From NCBI GenBank assembly GCA_035626155.1, contig DASPOF010000062.1:1-46102 (forward strand): 46,102 bases of DNA, written 5' to 3'. Shown piece by piece: positions 14,100 through 22,151 of the stretch; position 1 is the first letter of the stretch; each line of letters opens with the position of its first letter. The notes below the pieces were generated by a model, which made no database searches, was not told the DNA's origin, and worked only from the letters and a program-made list of their open reading frames with translations. Made by a program: the position numbers and the translations under genes. This DNA is from DASPOF01 sp035626155 (lineage in GTDB: Bacteria > Desulfobacterota > Binatia > Binatales > Binataceae).

Positions 14100-15119
14100 A
14101 TGCGACGGATTTCGTCGGTTACTCTATTTGATGAATCGGTCACCAGGCGATCTAATGTCAGAACGATGGCCCTGCTCATTCTGGCGGCCGCGCTCTTGCT
14201 TATCGGAGCGTCGCCCGGCATAGGCTGGGCGTGCGCATGCGGATGCGGCGTCTTTGAGGTCGGGACCTCGTCATTGTTTCCGCAGGGGTCCGGAGGCCAG
14301 GTGTGGCTGCAATATGAGTATCTGGATCAGTACATAAACTGGCACGCGACTCAGCCGGCATCTGCTACCCAGAATAATGACAAGTACATCCGGACAAACT
14401 TTATGGAAGCCGGCTTGCAGTATATGTTCAATCGGAGCTTCGGAGTGATGCTCGAGGTGCCTTACTGGGTGCGTAATTACAAGGGCGCTTACGTGGGCAA
14501 CAATGAGGATATCCACTGGTTCCAGAACAACTCCATAGGCGATATCCGGATCCAGGGAATGTATACGGGTCTATCGGAGGACATGTCGACCGGTCTCCTG
14601 ATGGGAGTCAAGGTGCCGAGCGGCGATTGGACCTATCCACCGCTGGACCGGGACACGGAAATCGGCAGCGGAAGCACCGATCTTCTCATGGGCGCTTACC
14701 ATCTCGGGACATTCCCGGCGCGGTTGGGGACGATTCCGTTGACGTTCCGCGATCGCCCAATTAGCTGGTACGTGCAGGTCAATTACAATCTGCCCCTTTG
14801 GGGACAGGAGCACTACACGCCCGGTCGTGAGGTCGATGGGGCAGTGGGAACCTACTACGATTTCGGCAAGACCGGGCCTTTAAGCGAACTCGCTCCGATG
14901 GTCACGTTTCTGGCCTCGGACCGCACGCGCGATACTGGAGCGAACGCGTCTCCGGCTGACAGCGGATACACGCGGCTGCTTATTGCGCCAGGCGGCGAGA
15001 TCAAACTCGGGGTAATCCGGGCTTACGCAGACATCGAGGTCCCGATTTTCCAGAACGTGAGGGGCTACCAGTTGACCGCGCCCTTCGCAACCAAGCTAAT
15101 TTTGAGTTACAGCTTCTGA
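14100..15119 (+). CDS. Outer-membrane beta-barrel protein with Cys-rich mature N-terminus
   Basis: 339 aa. ATG 14100 has GGAG 8 bases upstream; ATG 14094 and ATG 14166 (MALLILAAALLLIG) are alternatives. The signal peptide ends at about GIGWA, so the mature protein would begin CACGCGVFEVGTSSLFPQG (C45, C47, C49). The rest has no further cysteine and shows alternating aromatic/hydrophobic strands (VWLQYEYLDQYINW, FGVMLEVPYWV, WYVQVNYNLPLW) and a terminal aromatic strand (FATKLILSYSF), typical of an outer-membrane barrel. The family is related to transporter-like or phenol-MetA-like barrels. The Cys cluster could bind metal or persulfide near the pore. Neighbours are TlpA and rhodanese genes. 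Confidence 0.78.
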   Translation: MRRISSVTLFDESVTRRSNVRTMALLILAAALLLIGASPGIGWACACGCGVFEVGTSSLFPQGSGGQVWLQYEYLDQYINWHATQPASATQNNDKYIRTNFMEAGLQYMFNRSFGVMLEVPYWVRNYKGAYVGNNEDIHWFQNNSIGDIRIQGMYTGLSEDMSTGLLMGVKVPSGDWTYPPLDRDTEIGSGSTDLLMGAYHLGTFPARLGTIPLTFRDRPISWYVQVNYNLPLWGQEHYTPGREVDGAVGTYYDFGKTGPLSELAPMVTFLASDRTRDTGANASPADSGYTRLLIAPGGEIKLGVIRAYADIEVPIFQNVRGYQLTAPFATKLILSYSF

Positions 15120-15133
15120 CGAAGAACGCGAAC

Positions 15134-15694
15134 ATGCGCCCTGCTGTTCGGCTTGCCGCGCTCGCGGCGGCGATTCTCGCGATCGCCGGCCTCAGCGAGA
15201 TCGCGCGCGCGGCTGCGCACGTGGGAGAACCGGCGCCGGCGCTTGTCGTGCCGGAACTGGATGGTCACCCATTCGATCTCGCCGCGCAGCGCGGCAAGGT
15301 CGTCATCGTTAATTTCTGGGCGACGTGGTGCCGGCCTTGCCGCGAGGAAATGCCCGCGCTGGACGCATTCTATCGACGCTATCACGGCCAGGGGCTGGAG
15401 CTTATCGGCTTGAGCGCCGACCGCCCGCACGATCGGTCCGATGTGGGCAAGATGATGCAGTCGTTTAGCTATCCGGCGGCGATGCTGGATGACGCCAAGG
15501 TCAACGACTTCGACACGCCCGCCGTTCTGCCCGTGACATTTGTCGTGGACCGCGATGGAGTGGTTCGAGCCAGGCTCACGCCCGATGAAACGCCGGTAAC
15601 GGAGAAAAGCCTCGCCGACGCGGTGCTTCCCCTGCTGCGTGAGAAGGCGGGATCTCCCGCATCGCCGAGTCCGGATTCGACCGCGAGTCCCTGA
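15134..15694 (+). CDS. TlpA/ResA-type periplasmic thiol-disulfide oxidoreductase
   Basis: 186 aa, 14 bases after the barrel gene. A signal peptide (MRPAVRLAALAAAILAIAGL) precedes a thioredoxin fold: KVVIVNFWATWCRPCREEMP with the redox pair C66/C69, IGLSADRPHDRSDVGK, and the cis-Pro segment LPVTFVVDRDGVVRARL. TlpA/ResA proteins reduce periplasmic disulfides, for example apocytochrome or copper-chaperone cysteines. Here the obvious substrate is the CACGC segment of the upstream barrel or the DUF2318-like cysteines. That pairing is inference. Stretch 15695-15827 is empty. Confidence 0.88.
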   Translation: MRPAVRLAALAAAILAIAGLSEIARAAAHVGEPAPALVVPELDGHPFDLAAQRGKVVIVNFWATWCRPCREEMPALDAFYRRYHGQGLELIGLSADRPHDRSDVGKMMQSFSYPAAMLDDAKVNDFDTPAVLPVTFVVDRDGVVRARLTPDETPVTEKSLADAVLPLLREKAGSPASPSPDSTASP

Positions 15695-15827
15695 GTGCGC
15701 GCGGCCCTGGCGACGACGAACTTTCTTCGCGCGTGCGCGCGGATTATCTATGATAATACAGTGCGTCAGGTGCGCGATCGCGCTCGGCTGAGAGCAACCG
15801 TCACGGCGTCGATGTCCCGCTGAAGGA

Positions 15828-16484
15828 GTGGATGAAAAAGGGGCTATGTATTCGTTGCGAGCCGCAACATTGATCGGCGTCGGCCTGGCGCCGACGATGC
15901 TGGTCGCGCTCGCCGGTGCGATTACTCTGGCCCGTGCGCCCCGCGCGCAGCGAGGCGCATCGCGGCTCCTGCGCGACCTTGTAGGCTTTGCGCTGGTCGC
16001 ACTCGCCTCGCTCGCGGTCGGACTGATGTTGAACCGGAACTCGTCACGGCCGCTTCCGATGGTCTATCAAACGCCCGAGCAGAGGTTCGATGCGGAACTC
16101 ACGGCGGTGATCGATGCGCCGCCGTTCAAGGTCGCGCCTGCGGCGACGGTGGGACTCGGGGAATTCCGTTCGGCGGTCGACAACAAGGACACGCTCATCC
16201 TGGATGCGCGCCCGTCCGCGTTTTTCCAGCGTGGTCACGTCCCCGGAGCGCTCAATCTCGCGCGCGATGAGTTTGCCCACGACTACCGCGACTTGTCGCC
16301 CCGGCTGAAAGCCTTCGCGGACAAGCAGATCATCGTGTATTGCTCCGGCGGCGAATGCCATGACAGCCGGCTGGTCGCCAATGCGTTGCTGAGTCTTGGC
16401 TTCGGCAATGTCAGGATCTTCACCGGGGGATGGGATGCATGGTCGGCGGCCGGGTTGCCGGCTGCGGCCGGGAGCGCGCCATGA
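15828..16484 (+). CDS. Membrane-anchored rhodanese (sulfurtransferase)
   Basis: 218 aa from GTG 15828 (ATG 15846, giving MYSLRAATLIG, is the alternative). Two N-terminal membrane segments (LIGVGLAPTMLVALAGAITL; LVGFALVALASLAVGLML) are followed by one rhodanese domain: TLILDARPSAFFQRGHVPGA, LNLARDEFAHDY and the active-site loop IVYCSGGECHDSRLVANALL with catalytic C172, ending IFTGGWDAWSAAGLP. It should carry persulfide sulfur on C172. Topology places the domain on one side of the inner membrane, possibly periplasmic. Its TGA overlaps the ATG of the MauE-like gene, so the two are coupled. Confidence 0.88.
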   Translation: MDEKGAMYSLRAATLIGVGLAPTMLVALAGAITLARAPRAQRGASRLLRDLVGFALVALASLAVGLMLNRNSSRPLPMVYQTPEQRFDAELTAVIDAPPFKVAPAATVGLGEFRSAVDNKDTLILDARPSAFFQRGHVPGALNLARDEFAHDYRDLSPRLKAFADKQIIVYCSGGECHDSRLVANALLSLGFGNVRIFTGGWDAWSAAGLPAAAGSAP

Positions 16485-16933
16485 TGATACGCCGCAGTTT
16501 TTCGCGAGATTGGGCCGCGCTCGCGGTCAGCCTGGGGCTCGCCGCGGTGTTCATCTACGCGGGCATCGACAAGATTCGCGCGCCGCTGCAATTCGCCGAC
16601 AGCATCTTTGCCTTCGCGATCCTGCCCGCCGCATTCATCAACCTGCTCGCGCTGGGTTTGCCGCCCTTCGAGGTGGTCTGCGGCCTGTTGCTGATCGGGC
16701 GGCCGACCAGGCGGATCGCGGCGCTGGCCACCACGATCATTACGGTAATGTTTTTCGCGGCCCTGGCGTCCGCGTTGCTTCGAGGTCTCACGCTCGACTG
16801 CGGATGCTTCGGCAGCGGGACGCCGTCGCGGTCGAGAATGTGGGTGGAGGCCGGGCTGGACGTCGTGCTGTTCGGCGCCTCTCTGTTCGTCTATTTGCGC
16901 TCGATTCCGCGTTCCCGATGGCAAGAGCCGTAA
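16481..16933 (+). CDS. MauE/DoxX-like membrane protein
   Basis: 150 aa. The start is ATG 16481, which overlaps the rhodanese stop (ATGATGA) and gives MMIRRSFSRDWAALAVSLGL. Four membrane segments can be seen, with FIYAGIDKIRAPLQFADSI after the first and the family signature LDCGCFGSG in the loop before the last. MauE/DoxX-type proteins are redox membrane partners of disulfide or methylamine-dehydrogenase maturation and sulfur metabolism. The CGC pair probably exchanges electrons with TlpA-like thiols. Context strengthens a periplasmic thiol/sulfur role. Confidence 0.8.
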   Translation: MMIRRSFSRDWAALAVSLGLAAVFIYAGIDKIRAPLQFADSIFAFAILPAAFINLLALGLPPFEVVCGLLLIGRPTRRIAALATTIITVMFFAALASALLRGLTLDCGCFGSGTPSRSRMWVEAGLDVVLFGASLFVYLRSIPRSRWQEP

Positions 16934-17002
16934 CCCCATTGGATTGCTCGAGGCGCTGACTCGTCTCGCGGCGGCCACTCGGACTGCGATGATTCCGCTT
17001 TT

Positions 17003-17019
17003 CTCAGCAGCCTGCTAAG
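17003..17019 (-). repeat. Isolated end fragment of the 155-bp dispersed repeat
   Basis: TCTCAGCAGCCTGCTAA. Its reverse complement TTAGCAGGCTGCTGAGA matches the first 17 bases of the full copies at 17724 and 32564 with one or two changes. It lies 13 bases before the Yip1-like gene, so that gene is bracketed by inverted copies of the motif. Confidence 0.6.
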
Positions 17020-17031
17020 TCAGGGTTCGAA

Positions 17032-17727
17032 ATGGAGATGCCGGTTCAGTCTGCGAGCACGAGTCCCTATCTGATGATCTGGGTGCGGCCGCGAGCGACG
17101 ATTCGGCGGATCGTCGATCAGGATCCCCGCCAGAAGGTGATCGCGCTGGTGGTGATCGCGGCGGCGCTGAACGGCCTGGCGCACGCACTCGCCGCTCTGC
17201 GCTGCCCCATCATGAGCACGGATTTGGGCGTCATTCGACTTTTCCCAGTCGCGCGATTGATGCTCCCGCCGATCATAGTGTTCCAAACGCTCGCCGCCCT
17301 GATCCTTCTCTACGTCAACGGGTGGCTTCTGCGTTGGGTCGGTGGCCTACTTGGCGGAGTGGCAAAAGCCGTCGAGGTGCGGGCGGCGTTGGGATGGGCG
17401 CAGGTGCCGGTTATCGCATCCGGCATCATCAACGTCGCCGCGACGCCCTACGGCGTCGGGATGTATCACACCATCGTGAGGACGGCCTTCCTTAACCCGG
17501 CCTCCGTGGGATTGCCCACCGTGATGGCGACCGTATTTTTCGCCGCCGTACTGTGGGAGTTCATTGTCGGGGTCGGCTGCATCGCCGAGGTACACCGATT
17601 TTCCTCATTGCGGGGGCTGGCCGCAGTAGTGATCGGCAGGCTGATACTGATCGCAGGGTTCGCCGCGATGGCTATGTCCTCGGGAGCCGGAGCGATCGCG
17701 ATGCACTACTTTGCCTCGAATCCTTAG
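17032..17727 (+). CDS. Yip1-family integral membrane protein
   Basis: 231 aa. After MEMPVQSASTSPYLMIWVRP and RATIRRIVDQDPRQKVIALV (the typical Yip1-domain opening with a W-x-R-P-R-x-T-x-R block) come five hydrophobic segments, including LPPIIVFQTLAALILLYVNG and VFFAAVLWEFIVGVGCIAEV. Bacterial Yip1 proteins are inner-membrane proteins of unknown function. The stop TAG (17725-17727) is the first triplet of a dispersed repeat. It may belong to the preceding thiol cluster or stand alone. Confidence 0.75.
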   Translation: MEMPVQSASTSPYLMIWVRPRATIRRIVDQDPRQKVIALVVIAAALNGLAHALAALRCPIMSTDLGVIRLFPVARLMLPPIIVFQTLAALILLYVNGWLLRWVGGLLGGVAKAVEVRAALGWAQVPVIASGIINVAATPYGVGMYHTIVRTAFLNPASVGLPTVMATVFFAAVLWEFIVGVGCIAEVHRFSSLRGLAAVVIGRLILIAGFAAMAMSSGAGAIAMHYFASNP

Positions 17728-17880
17728 CAGGATGTTGAGAAAGGCGAGATCTTTCGCAGTTCGACCGTCCTGCGCTCTCAACATCCTGCGTGAAAGATGG
17801 CCTCTTTCCTCTATCTTCTCCCCCGGTCTTTTCCGGGGGAGATAAGAGAGGGGGAGCAGGCTGTGACTTATCACCAGCCT
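17725..17880 (+). repeat. 155-bp dispersed repeat, copy A
   Basis: TAGCAGGATGTTGAGA (17725-17740) has its inverse TCTCAACATCCTGC at 17776-17789, making a 65-bp snap-back unit. A second hairpin follows, CTCCCCCGG...CCGGGGGAG within 17819-17841. The tail GTGACTTATCACCAGCCT (17863-17880) closes the unit. The same order of parts is found in reverse at 32403-32564. It looks like a MITE or REP-type element. The first triplet is the stop codon of the Yip1-like gene. Confidence 0.75.
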
Positions 17881-17972
17881 TCGAGCAGGATGCGGCGATG
17901 ACGCGCGATTCGGTCGCGCGTCCGCGCGGCCCGCGCGAGTCGAGACATAAGTCGCAAAATACTCTAGGATTC

Positions 17973-18845
17973 ATGGCGATGAACGCGCACCGTCCTCCGG
18001 AAGAGCAGAAGTTTCCCGCCGATTTTCCCGCGGCGCCGCTCACGCTCGAGGGCTTCAGCGTCCTCCATCAGATGTTTCGCGTGCGCCGGCAGGCATGGCG
18101 CGCGCTCGACGGCGCCCGGCGCCTCGAGGCGGTCGAGGAGGCCGCGCGCACCTTTGCCGCGCTCGGGCGCCGCGAGGATGGCGAGACCGCGCTCTATTCC
18201 GGCCTTGGCCACAAGGGAGACCTGATCGTTCTTCATTTCCGCAGGAGCTTCGATGAACTCAACGAGGCGCAGCTCGCGCTCGCCGGTCTCGCGCTGAGCG
18301 ACTTCCTCGAGCCGACCACATCGTATCTGTCCGTGATCGAGATTGGGCTGTACGAGGCGACCGTCGCGCTGCACAAGCAGCTCGCGGAAAAGCAGGTGCG
18401 GCCGCGCTCCCCCGAATGGCAGCGGGCGATCGAGGAAGAGCTTGCGAGTCAGCGCAGCAAGCTCAATGCGCGCATCTATCCGAAAATTCCCGAGCGCCGT
18501 TATCTGTGCTTCTATCCGATGGACAAAAAGCGCGAGGGCGCCGACAACTGGTACCGGCTGCCCATCGATGAGCGCCGCCGGCTCATGCACGACCACGGAC
18601 TCGTCGGCCGCCGCTTTGCCGGCGAAGTGACGCAGATTATCTCAGGCTCGATCGGTTTCGACGACTGGGAATGGGGCGTCGATCTGTTCGCGGATGATCC
18701 GCTGGTGTTCAAGAAGCTTGTCTACGAGATGCGTTTTGATGAGGCGAGCGCGGGGTACGCGAAATTCGGGCCCTTCTACGTCGGCATCCGGGTCGCACCC
18801 GACGACCTCGCTAAAATCCTGGCAACCAACGGAGGTCCGCGATGA
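17973..18845 (+). CDS. chdC: Coproheme decarboxylase ChdC/HemQ
   Basis: About 290 aa. The frame is open back to 17790, but that part lies in or near the dispersed repeat. The start is therefore placed at ATG 17973, or 17979, which is 9 bases after AGGA. Chlorite-dismutase-fold hallmarks: LIVLHFRRSFDELNEAQLAL, then CFYPMDKKREGADNWYRLP, RRRLMHDHGLVGRRFAGEV, TQIISGSIGFDDWEWGVDLF and VYEMRFDEASAGYAKFGPFY. This is the ChdC pattern. The enzyme converts coproheme to heme b with H2O2, removing two propionates; the conserved Tyr of YPMDK is the expected radical site. It implies the coproporphyrin-dependent pathway. The stop overlaps the next ATG. Confidence 0.9.
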   Translation: MAMNAHRPPEEQKFPADFPAAPLTLEGFSVLHQMFRVRRQAWRALDGARRLEAVEEAARTFAALGRREDGETALYSGLGHKGDLIVLHFRRSFDELNEAQLALAGLALSDFLEPTTSYLSVIEIGLYEATVALHKQLAEKQVRPRSPEWQRAIEEELASQRSKLNARIYPKIPERRYLCFYPMDKKREGADNWYRLPIDERRRLMHDHGLVGRRFAGEVTQIISGSIGFDDWEWGVDLFADDPLVFKKLVYEMRFDEASAGYAKFGPFYVGIRVAPDDLAKILATNGGPR

Positions 18846-19933
18846 TCACCAAAGGGGATGATTTCCCGATTCACCAGACGCCCGAGCCCGTTCAGCAGGT
18901 CTTCACGAGCGACCGCAATTTCTACGACCGCTATTTCTTCAATGGCTGCTGGCGCGACGGCGATCCGTACTTCGCGGTCGGGATGGGGATCTATCCGAAC
19001 ATGGGGATAATGGACGCCGGCTTCAGCGCGATCGTAAACGGCGTGCAGCATTGCGTGCGCGCATCGCGCCTGCTCGGCGCCGATCGGATGGACACTCGCG
19101 TGGGGCCGATCTCGATCGAGGTGATCCGGCCGCTCGATGCGCTCCGGGTGCGCGTCGATCACCCGGAAGTGAAGGCCGACCTCGTCTTCCAGCGGCGACT
19201 GGCTCCTATCGAGGAGCCGCGATTCACGCGCCGCACCGGCCCGCGGATCACCTTCGACATCACGCGCTTCACGCAGCACGGCGCGTACTCGGGAACCTTG
19301 ACGGTCGGCGGGAGGACCTTCGATGCGGCCCCGTCGCGGGTATGGGGCGTGCGCGACCGCTCGTGGGGCGTGCGGACCGTTGGCGCGCAGGATCCGGCGG
19401 GCGCGCCGAGCACTACGCTACCCCAGTTTTTCTGGCTATGGTCGCCGAACAACTTCGAGGACGTCTGCACGCACTTCGACGTGAATGAGAATGCGGACGG
19501 CTCGCGATGGCACGAGTTCGGCGGAATCGCCCCCGCTCAACCGCAGGCGGCGCTGGAAGTTGCAAGCGCCGTCGATTGGAGAATCGATTTCAAGCCGGGA
19601 ACGCGCCACGCGCGCCGCGTCGAGATCGACCTTCGTCTCCCCTCGGGCGCCGAGCATCATGTCGAACTTACGCCGATCTACAATTTCTACATGCAGGGGA
19701 TCGGCTACACCCATCCGAAGTGGGGACACGGCCTTTACGTGGGGCCGGACGAATCCACCTACGAATCTTTCAAGCTCGCCGATGTCGATGAGTCGGTTCC
19801 GCTCTATCAGCATATCGAGGCGGTCTGCCGATCCCGGATCGGCTCTCGCGAGGGGATGGGTGTTTTCGAGATGCTGATCCTGGGGCCGCACGCCAAGAGC
19901 GGCTTCAAGGGACTCCTCGATATGCATCCGTAG
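18842..19933 (+). CDS. Hypothetical protein, AttH/CrtC-like fold suspected
   Basis: 363 aa, translationally coupled to chdC by an ATGA overlap. No signal peptide. The sequence is rich in beta strands and tryptophan: FYDRYFFNGCWRDGDPYFAV, then GMGIYPNMGIMDAGFSAIVN, SRVWGVRDRSWGVRTVGAQ and FFWLWSPNNFEDVCTHFDVN. The repeated 'W-G-x-R-D-x-S-W-G' style is seen in AttH/hydroxyneurosporene-synthase (CrtC)-like lipocalin-related proteins and their DUF relatives. No catalytic residue can be assigned. The tight coupling suggests work on a hydrophobic ligand linked to heme or lipid metabolism, which is speculation. Confidence 0.6.
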   Translation: MITKGDDFPIHQTPEPVQQVFTSDRNFYDRYFFNGCWRDGDPYFAVGMGIYPNMGIMDAGFSAIVNGVQHCVRASRLLGADRMDTRVGPISIEVIRPLDALRVRVDHPEVKADLVFQRRLAPIEEPRFTRRTGPRITFDITRFTQHGAYSGTLTVGGRTFDAAPSRVWGVRDRSWGVRTVGAQDPAGAPSTTLPQFFWLWSPNNFEDVCTHFDVNENADGSRWHEFGGIAPAQPQAALEVASAVDWRIDFKPGTRHARRVEIDLRLPSGAEHHVELTPIYNFYMQGIGYTHPKWGHGLYVGPDESTYESFKLADVDESVPLYQHIEAVCRSRIGSREGMGVFEMLILGPHAKSGFKGLLDMHP

Positions 19934-20223
19934 TGTCGAAGGCCGGCTCGATGAGCTGGCTCCGTCAGGATGCACCTGCCATCACTTGCGATGGGGGCGA
20001 GCAGGCGCCCCCACCTCGGTCCTCCTCCATATCAAGAAATGGGGGAGGAAATTTGGTTCCTACTCCCGTGGGGCGAAATGCAGATGGAACTCACGGCTTT
20101 ACCAAACCTCGTGCGAGCGATAAGGCGCGCTCCAGGGAGCGTGCGCTCCCCGGCAGGACCCGATAAGATTAATCCAGCTTTGCTTGACCCGCTGGCCGTA
20201 AGCGGGTACATGCCAGTTCCAAC

Positions 20224-21651
20224 ATGAGTGAGTCAGCTCCAGGTCGAATCGTTCAGGTCTTAGGCAACGTCGTTGACGTGCAATTCTCCAACGGCGCGCT
20301 CCCGGCCATTTTCACGGCCCTGCGCGTCACCAACCCCGGTATCAGCGATAAACCGGGCAACCTCGTGCTCGAAGTCGCGCAGCATCTCGGCGAAGACACC
20401 GTGCGCTGTGTCGCGATGGATACCACCGAGGGGCTCGTGCGCGGGATGGAGGCGGTCAACACCGGCAGCCCGATCACGGTGCCGGTCGGCGAGGGCACGC
20501 TCGGCAGGTTGATCAACGTGATCGGCGAGCCGGTCGATGAGGCCGGCCCGGTGGCATCGAGCCAGGTGATGCCGATCCATCGCGATGCGCCCGCGTTCGC
20601 CGACCAGGCAACCGAGATCGAAATCCTCGAAACCGGCGTCAAGGTCATCGACCTGATATGCCCCTACGTGCGCGGCGGAAAAATCGGCCTGTTCGGCGGC
20701 GCCGGGGTCGGCAAGACCGTCATGATCCAGGAACTGATCAACAACGTCGCCAAGCAGCACGGCGGCGTGTCGGTCTTCGCCGGGGTCGGCGAGCGCTCGC
20801 GCGAGGGCAACGACCTCTATCGCGAACTCAAGGAATCGGGCGTGCTCGCCAAGACCGCGCTCGTGTACGGGCAGATGAACGAGCCGCCCGGCGCGCGCGC
20901 CCGCGTCGCGCTGACCGGGGTGACCGTCGCGGAGTACTTCCGCGACGTGCAGGGCAAGGACGTCCTGCTCTTCATCGACAACATTTTCCGATTCGTGCAG
21001 GCCAACTCCGAGGTCTCCGCGCTGCTCGGCCGCATGCCGAGCGCAGTCGGCTATCAGCCCACGCTGGGCACCGACATGGGCGAGCTGCAAGAGCGGATCA
21101 CCTCGACCCGCAAGGGCGCGATCACCTCGGTGCAGGCGATCTTCGTCCCCGCCGACGACTACACCGACCCCGCTCCCGCGGCGACGTTTACGCATCTCGA
21201 TGCGATCACCGCGCTCGAGCGCAAGCTGTTCGACAAGGCGATCTTTCCCGCGGTCGATCCGCTCGCATCGACATCGCGCATCCTCGACCCGCTGATCGTC
21301 GGCGAGGAGCATTACGCTGTCGCGCGCGCGGTGCAGGCAGTCCTTCAGCGCTACAAGGACCTCCAGGACATCATCGCGATTCTCGGCATGGAGGAACTCT
21401 CGCCCGAGGACAAGCTGGTGGTCGCGCGCGCCCGGCGCATCGAGCGCTTCCTGTCGCAGGCGATGCACGTCGCCGAGGCGTTCACCAATACGCCCGGCGT
21501 GTACGTGCCGCGCCAGGAGACCGTGCGCGGCTTCAAGGAAATCCTCGACGGCAAGTGCGACGACCTGCCCGAGCAGGCCTTCTACCTGGTCGGCACGATC
21601 GAGGATGCGCGCGCGAAGGCTGAGCGCCTGGCGCGCGGCGAGGCGCGCTGA
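20224..21651 (+). CDS. atpD: F-type ATP synthase subunit beta
   Basis: 475 aa, full length. The catalytic F1 subunit: GLFGGAGVGKTVMIQELINN is the Walker A loop, VFAGVGERSREGNDLY the catalytic Glu region, LLFIDNIFRFVQANSEVSAL the Walker B, then LLGRMPSAVGYQPTLGTDMG and the DELSEED-equivalent EELSPEDKLVVARARRIERF. It forms the alpha3beta3 hexamer on the cytoplasmic side. Its partner atpC follows directly, but no alpha, gamma or Fo genes are near. The preceding 290 bases (19934-20223) hold G/C-rich hairpin-like sequence and presumably the promoter; no clear hexamers were seen. Confidence 0.97.
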   Translation: MSESAPGRIVQVLGNVVDVQFSNGALPAIFTALRVTNPGISDKPGNLVLEVAQHLGEDTVRCVAMDTTEGLVRGMEAVNTGSPITVPVGEGTLGRLINVIGEPVDEAGPVASSQVMPIHRDAPAFADQATEIEILETGVKVIDLICPYVRGGKIGLFGGAGVGKTVMIQELINNVAKQHGGVSVFAGVGERSREGNDLYRELKESGVLAKTALVYGQMNEPPGARARVALTGVTVAEYFRDVQGKDVLLFIDNIFRFVQANSEVSALLGRMPSAVGYQPTLGTDMGELQERITSTRKGAITSVQAIFVPADDYTDPAPAATFTHLDAITALERKLFDKAIFPAVDPLASTSRILDPLIVGEEHYAVARAVQAVLQRYKDLQDIIAILGMEELSPEDKLVVARARRIERFLSQAMHVAEAFTNTPGVYVPRQETVRGFKEILDGKCDDLPEQAFYLVGTIEDARAKAERLARGEAR

Positions 21652-21671
21652 GCGCGCCGGCGGCGACCGCG

Positions 21672-22094
21672 ATGGCCGATGCGTTCCAACTGAAGCTCGT
21701 CACGCCGACCGGGATCGTCTTCGAGGGCCCCGTCGTGGAGGTCAGCGCGACCGGGCCGCGCGGCGAGATCGGCGTGCTGGCGAGCCACATCAACCTGATC
21801 ACCTCGCTCACGCCGTGCCTGGTGCAGATAAAGCCCGAGGGCGGCGGCGCCGAGACCTGGATAATCTCGGGCGGCCTGGCCGAAGTGAAGGATGGCGTGA
21901 TGACGCTGCTGGCCAACGGCGCCGAGCGGCCCGAAGCGGTCGATCGGCGAGCGGCCGAGGCCGATGAAAAAGCGGCCGAGCAGAAATTTTCTGCGATGAG
22001 CTTTTACGACGACCAGTACGCCGCCGCCGTCGATGCGCTCGATCTCGCCCGCGCCCGCACCCGCGCGGCGTCCCTCAATCGCACGGAACGTTAG
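21672..22094 (+). CDS. atpC: F-type ATP synthase subunit epsilon
   Basis: 140 aa, 20 bases after atpD. The N-terminal beta-sandwich reads FQLKLVTPTGIVFEGPVVEV and GPRGEIGVLASHINLITSLT (the usual G-E-x-G-V-L-x-x-H segment). It is followed by WIISGGLAEVKDGVMTLLAN, and the helical C-terminal domain is AEADEKAAEQKFSAMSFYDD then LDLARARTRAASLNR. It sits on the central stalk and can inhibit ATP hydrolysis. Co-transcribed with atpD. Confidence 0.93.
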   Translation: MADAFQLKLVTPTGIVFEGPVVEVSATGPRGEIGVLASHINLITSLTPCLVQIKPEGGGAETWIISGGLAEVKDGVMTLLANGAERPEAVDRRAAEADEKAAEQKFSAMSFYDDQYAAAVDALDLARARTRAASLNRTER

Positions 22095-22126
22095 GCGCTC
22101 GCCCCGCGCGCCTCTTTTCTCCTTTC

Positions 22127-22151
22127 ATTCCACGCGTGCCCCGCGTGGAAT
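22127..22151. terminator. Hairpin after atpC, possible terminator
   Basis: ATTCCACGCG and CGCGTGGAAT form a perfect 10-bp stem with a 5-nt loop 32 bases after the atpC stop. A T-run is lacking, so it may be a Rho-type end or a repeat unit. Confidence 0.4.

Noticed and set aside
17807..17845. Stand-alone intrinsic terminator after the Yip1 gene
   Set aside because: The CCCCCGG hairpin belongs to the dispersed repeat and recurs at 32446-32466; it may terminate transcription but is annotated as repeat.
17790..17972. N-terminal extension of ChdC to ATG 17790
   Set aside because: The added residues come from the dispersed repeat and a low-complexity stretch; ATG 17973/17979 fits the family.
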